36,003 nt of DNA from Lachnospiraceae bacterium (GCA_017544405.1 JAFYEE010000186.1:1-36003); one strand, 5' to 3'; shown: positions 23,440 through 32,491, counted from the first letter of the stretch. Program-made: numbers and translations. The notes: generated by a model not told the origin, from the sequence alone.

Positions 23440-24315
23440 ATGCTGCGATTCTATTATGTCATACTCATCTCCATCCCCTATATCATCTACTATTGCACCA
23501 AGATGCGGATCATGGCAAAGCACCCGAAGCGTTTCCCCGAGAAACGCGCTTATAAAACGGTGCGGCGCGTCGTCCGGCAGGTGATGATCAACGCACGGAT
23601 CCGGACCAAAGCCTTCGGCCAGGAAAATCTCCCGAAGGAAGGCGGATACGCCATGTATCCGAATCATCAGGGAAAATATGACACGCTCGGCATCGTCTAC
23701 AGCCACGATGCGCCCTGCACGGCCGTCATGGATGCCAAGCGTTCCAAAATGCCCGTCGCGAACGGAATCATCGCCATCTCCCGGGGCTTCCGCCTGGACA
23801 AGACAAACATGCGCGCTCAGGTAGAAACGATGAACGAGGTCAGCAAGGCGCTGTCCGAGGGACGCCGCATCATCATCTTCCCGGAGGGAGGATATTTCCA
23901 CAACCGCAACAATGTACAGGAATTCATGCCCGGCGCCTTCAAGCCGGCCATGAAGGCCAAAGTGCCCATCGTTCCGGTCGCACTGATCGATTCCTACAAG
24001 CCCTTTGAACTCAATTCGCTCCGCAAGGTCACCACGCAGGTCTACTACCTGAAGCCCCTGTATTACGAGGAGTACAAGGATCTCAAGACCAGAGAGGTCG
24101 CCGAGATCGTCCGCGGACGCATCATCGACGCCATGAAGCAGGCGCTCGGCGTACAGGATCTGGACCGTGAGACCTTCGAGGTCACAGAGAAGGATCTGCG
24201 CGCGGAGGAGTATGAGACCTGGAAGCGCGAGAAAAACGAGATTGAGAACGACCGCGTCATGAGCGATGTGATCGACGAGCTCAAAAGTGAGCGGGACGAA
24301 CGGAAAGAAGAATAA
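23440..24315 (+). CDS. 1-acylglycerol-3-phosphate acyltransferase-like protein (PlsC family)
   Basis: This 291-residue protein belongs to the PlsC/LPLAT family, which transfers a fatty acyl group to lysophosphatidic acid in phospholipid synthesis. An N-terminal hydrophobic helix (about residues 3-20) anchors it to the membrane. The catalytic HX4D motif is NHQGKYD (75-81). The substrate-binding motif is IFPEGG (146-151), with Gly where most members have Thr (EGT). The later hydrophobic proline-containing stretch is VPIVPVALIDSY. The C-terminal 60 residues are highly charged. AAAGGA precedes the ATG. It is a single gene with its own promoter and terminator. The variant motif leaves some doubt about the exact acceptor. 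Confidence 0.88.
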   Translation: MLRFYYVILISIPYIIYYCTKMRIMAKHPKRFPEKRAYKTVRRVVRQVMINARIRTKAFGQENLPKEGGYAMYPNHQGKYDTLGIVYSHDAPCTAVMDAKRSKMPVANGIIAISRGFRLDKTNMRAQVETMNEVSKALSEGRRIIIFPEGGYFHNRNNVQEFMPGAFKPAMKAKVPIVPVALIDSYKPFELNSLRKVTTQVYYLKPLYYEEYKDLKTREVAEIVRGRIIDAMKQALGVQDLDRETFEVTEKDLRAEEYETWKREKNEIENDRVMSDVIDELKSERDERKEE

Positions 24316-24326
24316 GAGATAACCAT

Positions 24327-24366
24327 AAAGGCATGCTCCCATTTTGAACGGGAAGCATGCCTTTTT
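24327..24366 (+). terminator. Intrinsic terminator after the acyltransferase gene
   Basis: AAGGCATGCT-CCC and GGG-AAGCATGCCTT form a stem of about 13 bp around a 9-base loop, ending in a T-rich run at 24362-24366. It lies in the gap before the convergent ABC exporter gene. Confidence 0.88.
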
Positions 24367-24401
24367 GTTTTGCCTTTTTATTTTGCCTTTTTCTAAGCCT
24401 C

Positions 24402-26303
24402 CTACTCCGCGATCTTGTTGCCGGTGTAGAGGCTGTAGTACTTTCCGCCGGCCGCGATCAGCTCGTCATGAGTACCGCTCTCGATGATGCGTCCCTGCTC
24501 AAGGACCATGATGCAGTCCGCGTTGCGGACGGTGGACAGACGGTGCGCGATCACGAAGGTCGTGCGTCCTGCCATCAGGCGATCCATGCCCTCCTGCACG
24601 ATCCGCTCGGTGCGGGTATCGATGGAGCTGGTCGCCTCGTCGAGGATCAGGGCCGGAGGATCCGCCACCGCCGCTCTGGCGATCGCGAGGAGCTGGCGCT
24701 GTCCCTGGCTCAGGTTCGCGCCGTCGCCGGTCAGCATGGTATCATACCCGTCCGGAAGTCTCCGGATAAAATGATCCGCGTTGGCGAGCTTTGCGGCTGC
24801 CACCACCTCTTCATGGGTGGCATCGAGCTTGCCGTACCGGATATTTTCCTCGATCGTGCCGGTGAACAGGTGCGTATCCTGCAGTACCATGCCCAGGGAT
24901 CTGCGCAGGTCCGCCTTTTTGATCTTGTTCACGTTGATACCGTCGTAACGGATCTTGCCGTCCTGGATATCGTAGAAACGATTGATCAGGTTGGTGATGG
25001 TCGTCTTGCCCGCGCCGGTGGAGCCGACAAAGGCAATCTTCTGCCCGGGCTGCGCATGGAGCTTGATATCGTGCAGCACCATCTTCTCATCCGTATAGCC
25101 GAAGTCCACACCGAGGAAGAGCACATCTCCCTCGAGCGGCTTGTAATCGATGCTTCCGTCCGCCTGGTGCTGATGCTTCCAGGCCCATTTTCCGGTGCGT
25201 TCGCTGCTCTCGGTCAGATTGCCCTGCGCGTCCGTGGTCGCATTGACCAGCACGACATAACCGTCGTCCGTCTCCGGCTTCTCATCCATCAGCTTGAAGA
25301 TACGGTCCGCTCCGGCGAGTGCCATGATGATCGCGTTGAACTGCTGGGACACCTGATTGATCGGCATGGTAAAGCCGCGGTTCAGCATCAGGAACGTGAT
25401 CAGTCCGCCGACCGTGAGCCCGCCGATCCCGTTCAGCGCCAGCGCGCCGCCGACCACCGCGCAGACCACATAGCTCAGGTTCCCGAGCTGCGCATTGATG
25501 GGGCCGAGGACATTGGCATAGGTATTGGCCTTGTCCGCGCTCTCAAAGAGTGCATCGTTGAGCTCCTTGAACTGCGCCTTGCTCTCCTCCTCGTGGCAGA
25601 AGACCTTGATGACCTTCTGGCCGTTCATCATCTCCTCGATGTAGCCGTTCACCTTGCCGAGGCGCTTCTGCTGCTCGACGAAATTGCGGCTGCTTTGCTT
25701 GGCCGCGAAGCCGGTCGCCCAGAGCATCAGGCCGACCATCAGCAGGGTCGTGATCGTCAGCGTACCGCTGAGCATGATCATGCTGACCAGCGTCGCCACG
25801 ATCGTGATGGCGGAGTTGATGCACTGTGGGATACTCTGGCTGATCATCTGGCGCATCGTATCGATATCGTTCGTGTAGATCGACATGATATCGCCGTGCG
25901 CATGGGTGTCAAAATATTTGATGGGCAGGCGCTCCATCCGGTCAAACATATCCTCGCGGATCCGGCGCTGCGTGCCCTGGGTCACATAGACCATCAGAAG
26001 CTGGTTCACGTACCCTGCGATGATCCCCAGCAGGTAAAAGCCCGCCACGCGCAGGATCGCACGCCCCAGGGGGCCAAAGTCCGGATTCTGCGTCAGCAGG
26101 AAGGGCTTGATATAATCATCCACCAGATTCCTGGTAAAAAGCGTTCCCTGCAGGTTGCAGAGCACACTGGTCACGATACAGATCAGCACCAGGATACAGT
26201 GCGGAAGATAATTCTTAAAGACATATCCCATGACTCTGGCAAAAAGCTTTCCCGGATGATCGAGCTTGGGCTTGGGTCTGCCGATTGCGTTCATTCTCGC
26301 CAT
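24402..26303 (-). CDS. Heterodimeric ABC exporter subunit with canonical ATPase motifs
   Basis: This 633-residue half-transporter has a six-helix membrane domain (about 30-340) fused to an ATPase domain. Walker A GSTGAGKT is at 427-434, Q475, signature LSQGQ at 531-535, Walker B ALILDEATSSID with catalytic Glu 556, and switch His 587. The signature has Gln in place of the second residue Gly. A linker of about 45 residues with Asp, Thr and Trp-Lys-His (GKWAWKHQHQ) separates the two domains. The ATG directly abuts the partner's TAA, with GGAGG just before it, so the two are translationally coupled. Substrate unknown; drugs, lipids or peptides are typical. It is last in its operon. Confidence 0.93.
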   Translation of the reverse strand: MARMNAIGRPKPKLDHPGKLFARVMGYVFKNYLPHCILVLICIVTSVLCNLQGTLFTRNLVDDYIKPFLLTQNPDFGPLGRAILRVAGFYLLGIIAGYVNQLLMVYVTQGTQRRIREDMFDRMERLPIKYFDTHAHGDIMSIYTNDIDTMRQMISQSIPQCINSAITIVATLVSMIMLSGTLTITTLLMVGLMLWATGFAAKQSSRNFVEQQKRLGKVNGYIEEMMNGQKVIKVFCHEEESKAQFKELNDALFESADKANTYANVLGPINAQLGNLSYVVCAVVGGALALNGIGGLTVGGLITFLMLNRGFTMPINQVSQQFNAIIMALAGADRIFKLMDEKPETDDGYVVLVNATTDAQGNLTESSERTGKWAWKHQHQADGSIDYKPLEGDVLFLGVDFGYTDEKMVLHDIKLHAQPGQKIAFVGSTGAGKTTITNLINRFYDIQDGKIRYDGINVNKIKKADLRRSLGMVLQDTHLFTGTIEENIRYGKLDATHEEVVAAAKLANADHFIRRLPDGYDTMLTGDGANLSQGQRQLLAIARAAVADPPALILDEATSSIDTRTERIVQEGMDRLMAGRTTFVIAHRLSTVRNADCIMVLEQGRIIESGTHDELIAAGGKYYSLYTGNKIAE

Positions 26304-28052
26304 TTAGCCCACCTCCGTTTCATCAAAGTCACGGCTTCCGCCGGTCTGGGACTCGTAGACCTCACGGTAGATCTCGTTGGTCTCGAGAAGCTCCTCGTGG
26401 GTGCCGAAGCCCTTGATCTCGCCCTCATCGAGCACCAGGATCTTGTCCGCATCCTGCACACTCGAGATACGCTGGGCGATGATCAGCTTGGTCATCTTCG
26501 GAAGATCCTCGCGGAATGCTCTGCGGATCTTCGCATCCGTCGCGGTATCCACGGCGCTCGTGGAGTCATCGAGGATCAGGATCTTCGGCTGCTTCAGGAG
26601 CGCCCTTGCGATGCACAGACGCTGCTTCTGACCGCCGGATACATTGGTTCCGCCCTGTTCGATGTGGGTGAGATATCCGTCAGGCATATTTTCGATGAAT
26701 TCATCCGCACAAGCGATGCGGCAGGCGGTCCGGCACTCTTCCTCCGTCGCGTCCTGCTTGCCCCAGCGGAGATTATCCAGAATGCTGCCGGAGAAAAGCT
26801 CATTTTTCTGAAGGACGACCGCCACCTGATTGCGCAGGACCTCCAGGTCATATTCCTTCACATTGTGGCCGCCGACCAGCACCTCTCCGTCCTTCACATC
26901 GTAGAGACGGCTGATCAGGTTCACGAGACTTGTCTTGGACGAACCGGTGCCGCCCATGATGCCGATGGTCTGACCGGGCGCGATCTCCAGATTGATATCG
27001 CGCAGGATCGGCTCTCCGCCCTCCTTGTGATAAGAGAAGGAGACATTGCGGAAGGAGATCGACCCGTCGGGGACCTCCATCAGCGGCTGCTGGGGATTTG
27101 CGATGTCGGGGACCTCCTCGAGGACCTCGTACACACGGCGCATGCTGGCCATGGACATGGAAATCATGACAAAGATCATGGAGAGCATCATCAGATTCAT
27201 CAGGATGCTCATGCAATACGCGAGAAGGCTCGTCAGCTCACCGGTGGTCAGCTGGGAGGATGCGATCATCTTCGCTCCGATCCAGCTGATCAGGAGGATA
27301 CAGGTATCGACCGTCAGCTGCAGGATCGGGAAGTTCACAATGACATTTTTCTCCGCCTTGACGAAGATCTTGTAGATGCCGTCCGCCGCGCGGTGGAACT
27401 TGGAGATCTCCTCATCCTCGCGGACAAAGGCCTTCACGACACGGATCGCGCTGACATTCTCCTGCACGGAGGCATTGAGCTCATCGTACTTGGGAAAGGC
27501 CTGCATGAAGGTCGCCGTCGCTCTCCGGATGATCAGGGACAGCACACAGGCCAGCAGCACCACCGCGACCAGATAGATCGATGCGATGCGGGCATTGATC
27601 GTAAAGGCCATCACCATCGCAATGATCAGACTGAAAGGGGCGCGCATCGCCATGCGCAGGACCATCTGGTAGGCATTCTGGATATTCGTGACATCCGTGG
27701 TCAGCCTGGTCACCAGACCGGCCGTGCTGAAATGATCGATATTCGCGAACGAATAGGTCTGGATCTTATTGAACATCGCTTCGCGCAGATTGCGTGCAAA
27801 GCCGGTCGCCGCCCGCGCGCCGAACCGCGCGCCGAGGAGACCGAAGAGCAGTCCCATGGCCGCAGAGACCAGCATCAGCCCGCCCACCTGCAGGATTTTT
27901 GACATATCTCCGGCTTCGATGCCGTCATCAATGATGGAGGCCATCAGATACGGAACCAGAAGCTCCATGATCACTTCGCCGATCATCGAAAGCGGCGTGA
28001 TGATGGAATCTTTCCGGAATTCCTTAACCTCCCGTAATAATCTTCGAACCAT
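26304..28052 (-). CDS. Heterodimeric ABC exporter subunit with degenerate ATP site
   Basis: This 582-residue partner half-transporter has an N-terminal membrane domain (about 15-310) and an ATPase domain. Several key residues depart from consensus. Walker A is GGTGSSKT (367-374), with Ser in place of the Gly before Lys. Walker B is ILILDDSTSAVD, with Asp 496 in the position of the catalytic Glu. The switch His is replaced by Gln 527 in IAQRISSV. The signature VSGGQ (471-475) is normal. Such asymmetry is known from heterodimeric exporters of the BmrCD/TM287-288 type, in which one composite site hydrolyses slowly or not at all. AAAGGAG precedes the ATG. First of two genes. Confidence 0.93.
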   Translation of the reverse strand: MVRRLLREVKEFRKDSIITPLSMIGEVIMELLVPYLMASIIDDGIEAGDMSKILQVGGLMLVSAAMGLLFGLLGARFGARAATGFARNLREAMFNKIQTYSFANIDHFSTAGLVTRLTTDVTNIQNAYQMVLRMAMRAPFSLIIAMVMAFTINARIASIYLVAVVLLACVLSLIIRRATATFMQAFPKYDELNASVQENVSAIRVVKAFVREDEEISKFHRAADGIYKIFVKAEKNVIVNFPILQLTVDTCILLISWIGAKMIASSQLTTGELTSLLAYCMSILMNLMMLSMIFVMISMSMASMRRVYEVLEEVPDIANPQQPLMEVPDGSISFRNVSFSYHKEGGEPILRDINLEIAPGQTIGIMGGTGSSKTSLVNLISRLYDVKDGEVLVGGHNVKEYDLEVLRNQVAVVLQKNELFSGSILDNLRWGKQDATEEECRTACRIACADEFIENMPDGYLTHIEQGGTNVSGGQKQRLCIARALLKQPKILILDDSTSAVDTATDAKIRRAFREDLPKMTKLIIAQRISSVQDADKILVLDEGEIKGFGTHEELLETNEIYREVYESQTGGSRDFDETEVG

Positions 28053-28181
28053 CTTACCAATACTCCTTTCGGGGAAGTCCCCCTTTTGTCATGCCCGGCT
28101 GTCCATTCCACCTTCCGGTTCCTATTCCGGCCGGTTCTGCAACCATTTTCGCATGAACACATGATACGCAAAAAGATTGTA

Positions 28182-28195
28182 CAAAATGCATTTTG
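28182..28195. promoter_or_regulatory. 14-bp palindrome over the exporter -10 region
   Basis: CAAAATGCATTTTG is a perfect palindrome overlapping the proposed -10 of the exporter promoter. A repressor such as a MarR- or TetR-type protein could bind here, but none is encoded next to it. Confidence 0.5.
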
Positions 28196-28218
28196 GAATG
28201 TCTCCTCCAAAAAGTCAA
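28190..28218 (-). promoter_or_regulatory. Promoter for the ABC exporter pair
   Basis: On the minus strand, TTGACT (28213-28218) and CAAAAT (28190-28195) are 17 bases apart. The -35 is good and the -10 moderate. The leader to the ATG at 28052 is about 130 bases with no other feature recognised. Confidence 0.5.
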
Positions 28219-28244
28219 CAAAACTTATTATAAACTATTGATCA

Positions 28245-28273
28245 TTGTTTTTCATTTTTTCTTTCGCTATACT
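28245..28273 (+). promoter_or_regulatory. Promoter for the HerA-like ATPase gene
   Basis: TTGTTT (28245-28250) and TATACT (28268-28273) are 17 bases apart. The leader of about 95 bases contains a small stem, GCATCT/AGATGC, near 28300. Confidence 0.65.
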
Positions 28274-28373
28274 GTAAATATGGTGCGGATACGGCATCTG
28301 CGCAAGATGCGGGCAGGGCCCTTCGCATGAAAAATCACGCTTGCAGCATGTTCTGCACAGAGGAAGGAGACTT

Positions 28374-29921
28374 ATGTATTACGATAATAAGATCTGGATC
28401 GGCAAAAGCGGTGAAGAAAACGTATATATCTATCCGAGCATGGCGAACCGCCACGGCCTGATCGCGGGCGCTACCGGCACGGGCAAGACCATCACGCTCA
28501 AGGTGCTGGCGGAGTCCTTCAGCGATGCGGGTGTCCCGGTTTTCCTCGCGGATATCAAAGGAGATCTGGCGGGCATGTGTGAGCCCGGTGCGGATTCCGC
28601 GGATATGCAGGAACGCATCAAACGGTTCGGCCTCGATCAGGCGGGCTTCCGTTACCAGTCCTACCCCAGTGTCTACTGGGATGTCTACAAGGAAAAGGGA
28701 CTGCCGCTTCGGACGACGATCTCCGAGATGGGGCCTCTGCTCCTCGGCCGCATTCTGGGGCTGAACGATACCCAGTCGGATCTGCTGACCGTCGTGTTCA
28801 AGATCGCGGATGACAACAATCTCCTTCTGATCGATACGAAGGATCTCAAGGCAATGCTGAATTATGTGGCGGAGAATTCCAAGGATCTCTCCTCCGAGTA
28901 CGGCAATATCGCTAAGGCCAGTATCAATACCATCATCCGCGCGGTCGTCGCTCTCGAGAGCGAGGGAGCCGATCAGTTCTTCGGCGAGCCGGCCCTGAGC
29001 CTCGCGGACTGGTTCATGAACAACGGCACGGGCAAGGGAACCATCCAGATCCTCGACTGCCAAAAATTAGTCAACAACCCGAATATGTATGCCACCTTCC
29101 TGCTCTGGCTGATGTCCGAGCTCTTCGAGATGTTCCCGGAGGCAGGCGACCTCGAGAAGCCCAAGATGGTCTTCTTCTTCGATGAGGCGCATCTGCTCTT
29201 CTCGAACGCTTCCAAGACGCTGCTCGACCGCATTGAGCAGGTGGTAAAGCTGATCCGTTCCAAGGGCATCGGCATCTATTTCATCACACAGTCGCCCAAG
29301 GATATTCCGGACGGCGTGCTCGCGCAGCTCGGCAACAAGATCCAGCACGCGCTCCACGCTTACACGCCCGCGGAACAGAAGGCAGTCAAAGCCGCTGCCC
29401 AGTCCTACCGCGAGAATCCGGATTTTGATACCTACGACACGATCCTCGAGCTCGGCATCGGCGAAGCGATCGTCTCCGTACTCGATGAAAAAGGTGTTCC
29501 CACGATCGTCCAGCGCACGAAGATCCTGCCCCCGCAGAGCAAAATGGGCTCCCTGGAGGATTCCGTGCGCGAGAGCCAGATCCGAAGCTCGATGCTCTAC
29601 TCCCGGTACAACGATTACTTCGACCGTGACTCCGCTTACGAATTCCTGACGAGACAGGGACTCGAGGCGGCCGCTGCCGCGGAGGAGGCTGCCGCACAGG
29701 CCGCAGCCGAGAAGCAGAAGGGCAAAAAGGACAAGAATTCCATGGGCTACAAGGTGAATTCCGCGGCGAAGAGCGTAGCCAAGACCACGGCCGGCACCGT
29801 CGGACGCGAGGTCGGTAAGACGCTCGGCAAGACCGTCGGCGGATCCTTCGGCAAGACGCTCGGCGGCAATGTCGGCGCGAGCCTGGGAAGAGGCATCATG
29901 GGCCTCTTCTTCAAGAGCTGA
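28374..29921 (+). CDS. HerA/DUF853-family ATPase
   Basis: This 515-residue protein is a FtsK/HerA-type P-loop ATPase of the DUF853 group (E. coli YjgR-like); its cellular role is not established. Walker A GATGTGKT is at 32-39, with the typical lead PSMANRHGLIAG. LADIKGDLAGM (58-68) is family-specific. Walker B MVFFFDEAHLLF is at 265-276, and YFITQSPKDIPDGVLAQLGN is the sensor region. The C-terminal 75 residues are low complexity: an Ala/Glu/Lys coil (about 440-460), then Gly-Lys-Thr-Val repeats (GREVGKTLGKTVGG) ending MGLFFKS, as in YjgR relatives. The ATG has AGGAAGGAG upstream; an extended frame starting 11 codons earlier has no signal. Single gene with terminator. Confidence 0.92.
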   Translation: MYYDNKIWIGKSGEENVYIYPSMANRHGLIAGATGTGKTITLKVLAESFSDAGVPVFLADIKGDLAGMCEPGADSADMQERIKRFGLDQAGFRYQSYPSVYWDVYKEKGLPLRTTISEMGPLLLGRILGLNDTQSDLLTVVFKIADDNNLLLIDTKDLKAMLNYVAENSKDLSSEYGNIAKASINTIIRAVVALESEGADQFFGEPALSLADWFMNNGTGKGTIQILDCQKLVNNPNMYATFLLWLMSELFEMFPEAGDLEKPKMVFFFDEAHLLFSNASKTLLDRIEQVVKLIRSKGIGIYFITQSPKDIPDGVLAQLGNKIQHALHAYTPAEQKAVKAAAQSYRENPDFDTYDTILELGIGEAIVSVLDEKGVPTIVQRTKILPPQSKMGSLEDSVRESQIRSSMLYSRYNDYFDRDSAYEFLTRQGLEAAAAAEEAAAQAAAEKQKGKKDKNSMGYKVNSAAKSVAKTTAGTVGREVGKTLGKTVGGSFGKTLGGNVGASLGRGIMGLFFKS

Positions 29922-29953
29922 TCGGATATGAACCGGTAAGCATCATAAAACAT

Positions 29954-30000
29954 AAAAAACGGGAACCGGAAGATGTTAATCCTCCGATTCCCGTTTTTTA
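29954..30000 (+). terminator. Bidirectional terminator between the ATPase and the YkgJ-like gene
   Basis: AAAAAACGGGAACCGGA (29954-29970) pairs with TCCGATTCCCGTTTTTT (29983-29999) across a 12-base loop, with one internal mismatch. T or A tracts on both flanks allow termination from either strand, matching the convergent gene order. The gap 30001-30070 shows nothing else. Confidence 0.88.
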
Positions 30001-30070
30001 CTTACCTCTTACCGAAGTCCAAAGCTCTCCGACAGGCGGCATGGCTCCTGTCATGATAAAACCTATGGAA

Positions 30071-30853
30071 TTATACCAAATCTAACAGGCTTTGCCTGCG
30101 CTGCTCGAACTCTTCGTAAAACCGGCCGGGCGTGTAGGGGGCATAGAAAAGGGTAAAAATGCGCTGGGCCACGGAAAGGCTGCGTTCCATGCCCTCGCGC
30201 ATGCGTGCTTCAAGGGTCTCCGGCGTCTCCGTCACACCTTCCGAAGCATTTTCCGGTGCACTGCTCTGCAGGTATTCCTGCGACAGTCTGCGCATACCGG
30301 CCGCGATCTCGTGCCAGTCGGTCAGGAACTTACGATACGGTTCCTCCGCAGCCGGTCCGATCCATTTGCGGATCTTCGTCTTCACGCGGGGATGATCGCA
30401 CTGCTGATCCTGCAGGAAATAGGAAAAGGCTTCCCCGGGATCCTCCGGGTAGAAGCGCCCGAGCGGGAAAAGCCGGCACAGATCCGGTCGCGACGCATGA
30501 ACCGAGCAGCGCTTCTCCTCACTTAAGAAAGGACAGGGGGCAAGTTCCTCGCCGTATGCATTGCGAAGCGGATGACCTGCTTCATCGGTTTGGGGCTGTC
30601 CTTTTAACACCGGGAGCATCAGACCATCGATGATGCGCACCTCCAGCGCTCCTTCCTCCACCAGCTCCGGGAAGCTCTTCCCTAAGGCCTCACAGAGGTT
30701 TGCCACATCCAGCGGCGACAGGAGTATGGTATCCACCATGACCTCGCAGCATCTGGCACAGCCCTTACATCCGCAGGTATCTGCGCGCACCATGTCGGTC
30801 GGTCCGTATAATTTTCCGTCAGAGATGTCCTCCAGACTTCCTTCACGCAGCAT
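30071..30853 (-). CDS. YkgJ-family cysteine cluster protein
   Basis: This 260-residue protein matches the YkgJ-type cysteine-cluster family, thought to bind zinc or an iron-sulphur centre. The N-terminal cluster is CGCKGCARCC (Cys 27, 29, 32, 35, 36). A second group is CPFLSEEKRCSVHASRPDLC (107, 116, 126), followed by RLFPLGRF and a further Cys in QQCDHP. The C-terminal half (about 165-260) is helical and charged and contains no recognised motif. Its ATG lies four bases after the stop of the acyl-CoA ligase gene, with AAGGG ahead, so the two share a transcript. No biochemical role can be assigned. Confidence 0.88.
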   Translation of the reverse strand: MLREGSLEDISDGKLYGPTDMVRADTCGCKGCARCCEVMVDTILLSPLDVANLCEALGKSFPELVEEGALEVRIIDGLMLPVLKGQPQTDEAGHPLRNAYGEELAPCPFLSEEKRCSVHASRPDLCRLFPLGRFYPEDPGEAFSYFLQDQQCDHPRVKTKIRKWIGPAAEEPYRKFLTDWHEIAAGMRRLSQEYLQSSAPENASEGVTETPETLEARMREGMERSLSVAQRIFTLFYAPYTPGRFYEEFEQRRQSLLDLV

Positions 30854-30856
30854 GTT

Positions 30857-32491
30857 TTAGCCCTTGTTTTCCTGTGCGACCAGCATATCCGCTCCATGGC
30901 GCTTGCGCAGGGCAGGCTTCTCGATCTTGCCCGTTGCATTTCTCGGGATCTCCTCGAAGAAGATCTCCTTCGGACGCTTGTATCTGGCTAACCCTAAGCA
31001 GAATTCCTCGATCTCCTCGCGGGTACAGGTGTAGCCTTCCTTGATCTCGATGATGGCAGCCGTCTTCTCACCGAGGCGGTGATCCGGCATGCCGATGACG
31101 GCGACATCCTTCACCTTGTCGAAGGTGCGGATGAAATTCTCGATCTGAACCGGGTAGATATTCTCACCGCCGCTGACGATGACATCCTTCTTGCGGTCGA
31201 CGAGGAAGATGAAGCCATCCTCATCCTGCATCGCCATATCACCGGTATAGAGCCAGCCATCTTTCAGGACTTCGGCGGTTGCCTCCGGGTTGTTGTAATA
31301 ACAGGTCATGACGCCGGGGCCCTTCACGCAGAGCTCGCCGACCTCCCCCTGCTTTACTTCGCTGTCATCCTCGCCCACGATCTTGCACTCCCAGCGGTAA
31401 CCGGGGACGCCGATCGCGCCGACTTTGTGAATATTCTCGACACCGAGATGGACACAGCCCGGGCCCGTGGACTCGGAGAGGCCATAGTTCGTATCGTAAT
31501 CATGCTTCGGGAAGTATTCCTTCCAGCGCTTGATCAGGCTGGGCGGAACGGGCTGCGCGCCGATGTGCATCAGTCTCCACTGATCCAGCTGATAATCGGA
31601 CAGCTTCAATTCTCCGCGGTCCAGCGCGTCCAGGATATCCTGCGCCCAGGGCACCAGGAGCCATACGATCGTGCAGTGCTCCGAGGAGATGGCGGAGAGA
31701 ATGACGTCCGGCTTCGCGCCTTTGAGAAGGACCGCCCTGCTTCCGGCCACCAGACTTCCCATCCAGTGGAATTTCGCACCGGTGTGATACAGAGGCGGAA
31801 TGCAGAGGAAGGTATCCTCCCGTCCGGTCGAATGGTGCTTCTGCTCCATCTCAGCCGCCTGTGTCAGACTCTGATGCTTGTGCAGAATCGCCTTCGGGAA
31901 TCCCGTCGTACCGGAGGAGAAATAGATGGCACCGAAATCCTCCTCGGTGATCTCCACATCCGGCTTGACGCTCGAGCAATCCGCCACCAGTTCGCGGTAG
32001 CTCTCCGCAAAACGGGGACAGTTGTCGCCGACATAGATCAGAAGTCTTCCTTTGCTCAGCTTGTCCGCATTGGTCTCGATACGTCCGATGAATTCCGGTC
32101 CGAAGACAATGATCTGAACCTCGGCGAGCTCCGCGCAGTACAGGATCTCCTCCGCATCATAGCGGAAGTTGAACGGAACCGCGATCGCGCCGCTCTTGAG
32201 GATACCGAAATAGATCGGCAGCCACTCGAGACAGTTGTACATGATGATCGCCACACGGTCGCCCTTCTTGACGCCCCGCGCGATCAGCAGATTGGCAAAA
32301 CGGTTCGCCTTCTCCTCGAACACGCTCCAGGTGATCTCCCTGCGATACGGTTCAAAAACGGAAGGCTCGATCAGATCGTACTCCTTCCAGGTCACCCGGC
32401 GGGTGTCCTTCTCCTCGGGGTTCAGCTCCACCAGAGCCACCTCGTCCCCGTATAATCTCGCATTTCGCTCCAAAAATTCTGTAACCGGCAT
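30857..32491 (-). CDS. AMP-forming acyl-CoA ligase
   Basis: This 544-residue enzyme of the ANL superfamily activates a carboxylic acid with ATP, forming an acyl-AMP and then an acyl-CoA. The start MPVTEFLERNARLYG at 32489-32491 has AAGGGG upstream; an 81-codon upstream extension crosses the promoter and is rejected. The phosphate-binding loop is FSSGTTGFPKA (191-201), the adenine motif is YGLSEST, the hinge and Asp motif is YTGDMAMQDEDGFIFLVDRKKDVIVSGGE in part, and the catalytic Lys is in NATGKIEK. The N-terminus carries an unusual insert after RRVTW (about 34-58) before the expected ITWSVFEEKANRFAN. The substrate is unknown; medium- or long-chain acids, crotonobetaine and aromatic acids are options. 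Confidence 0.9.
   Translation of the reverse strand: MPVTEFLERNARLYGDEVALVELNPEEKDTRRVTWKEYDLIEPSVFEPYRREITWSVFEEKANRFANLLIARGVKKGDRVAIIMYNCLEWLPIYFGILKSGAIAVPFNFRYDAEEILYCAELAEVQIIVFGPEFIGRIETNADKLSKGRLLIYVGDNCPRFAESYRELVADCSSVKPDVEITEEDFGAIYFSSGTTGFPKAILHKHQSLTQAAEMEQKHHSTGREDTFLCIPPLYHTGAKFHWMGSLVAGSRAVLLKGAKPDVILSAISSEHCTIVWLLVPWAQDILDALDRGELKLSDYQLDQWRLMHIGAQPVPPSLIKRWKEYFPKHDYDTNYGLSESTGPGCVHLGVENIHKVGAIGVPGYRWECKIVGEDDSEVKQGEVGELCVKGPGVMTCYYNNPEATAEVLKDGWLYTGDMAMQDEDGFIFLVDRKKDVIVSGGENIYPVQIENFIRTFDKVKDVAVIGMPDHRLGEKTAAIIEIKEGYTCTREEIEEFCLGLARYKRPKEIFFEEIPRNATGKIEKPALRKRHGADMLVAQENKG

Noticed and set aside
24357-27902. A 1181-residue open frame on the plus strand opposite the ABC exporter genes
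   Set aside because: Its product is rich in His, Asp, Arg and Leu with no motif, it has no ribosome-binding site, and the opposite strand encodes two complete ABC subunits. It is a codon-bias shadow.
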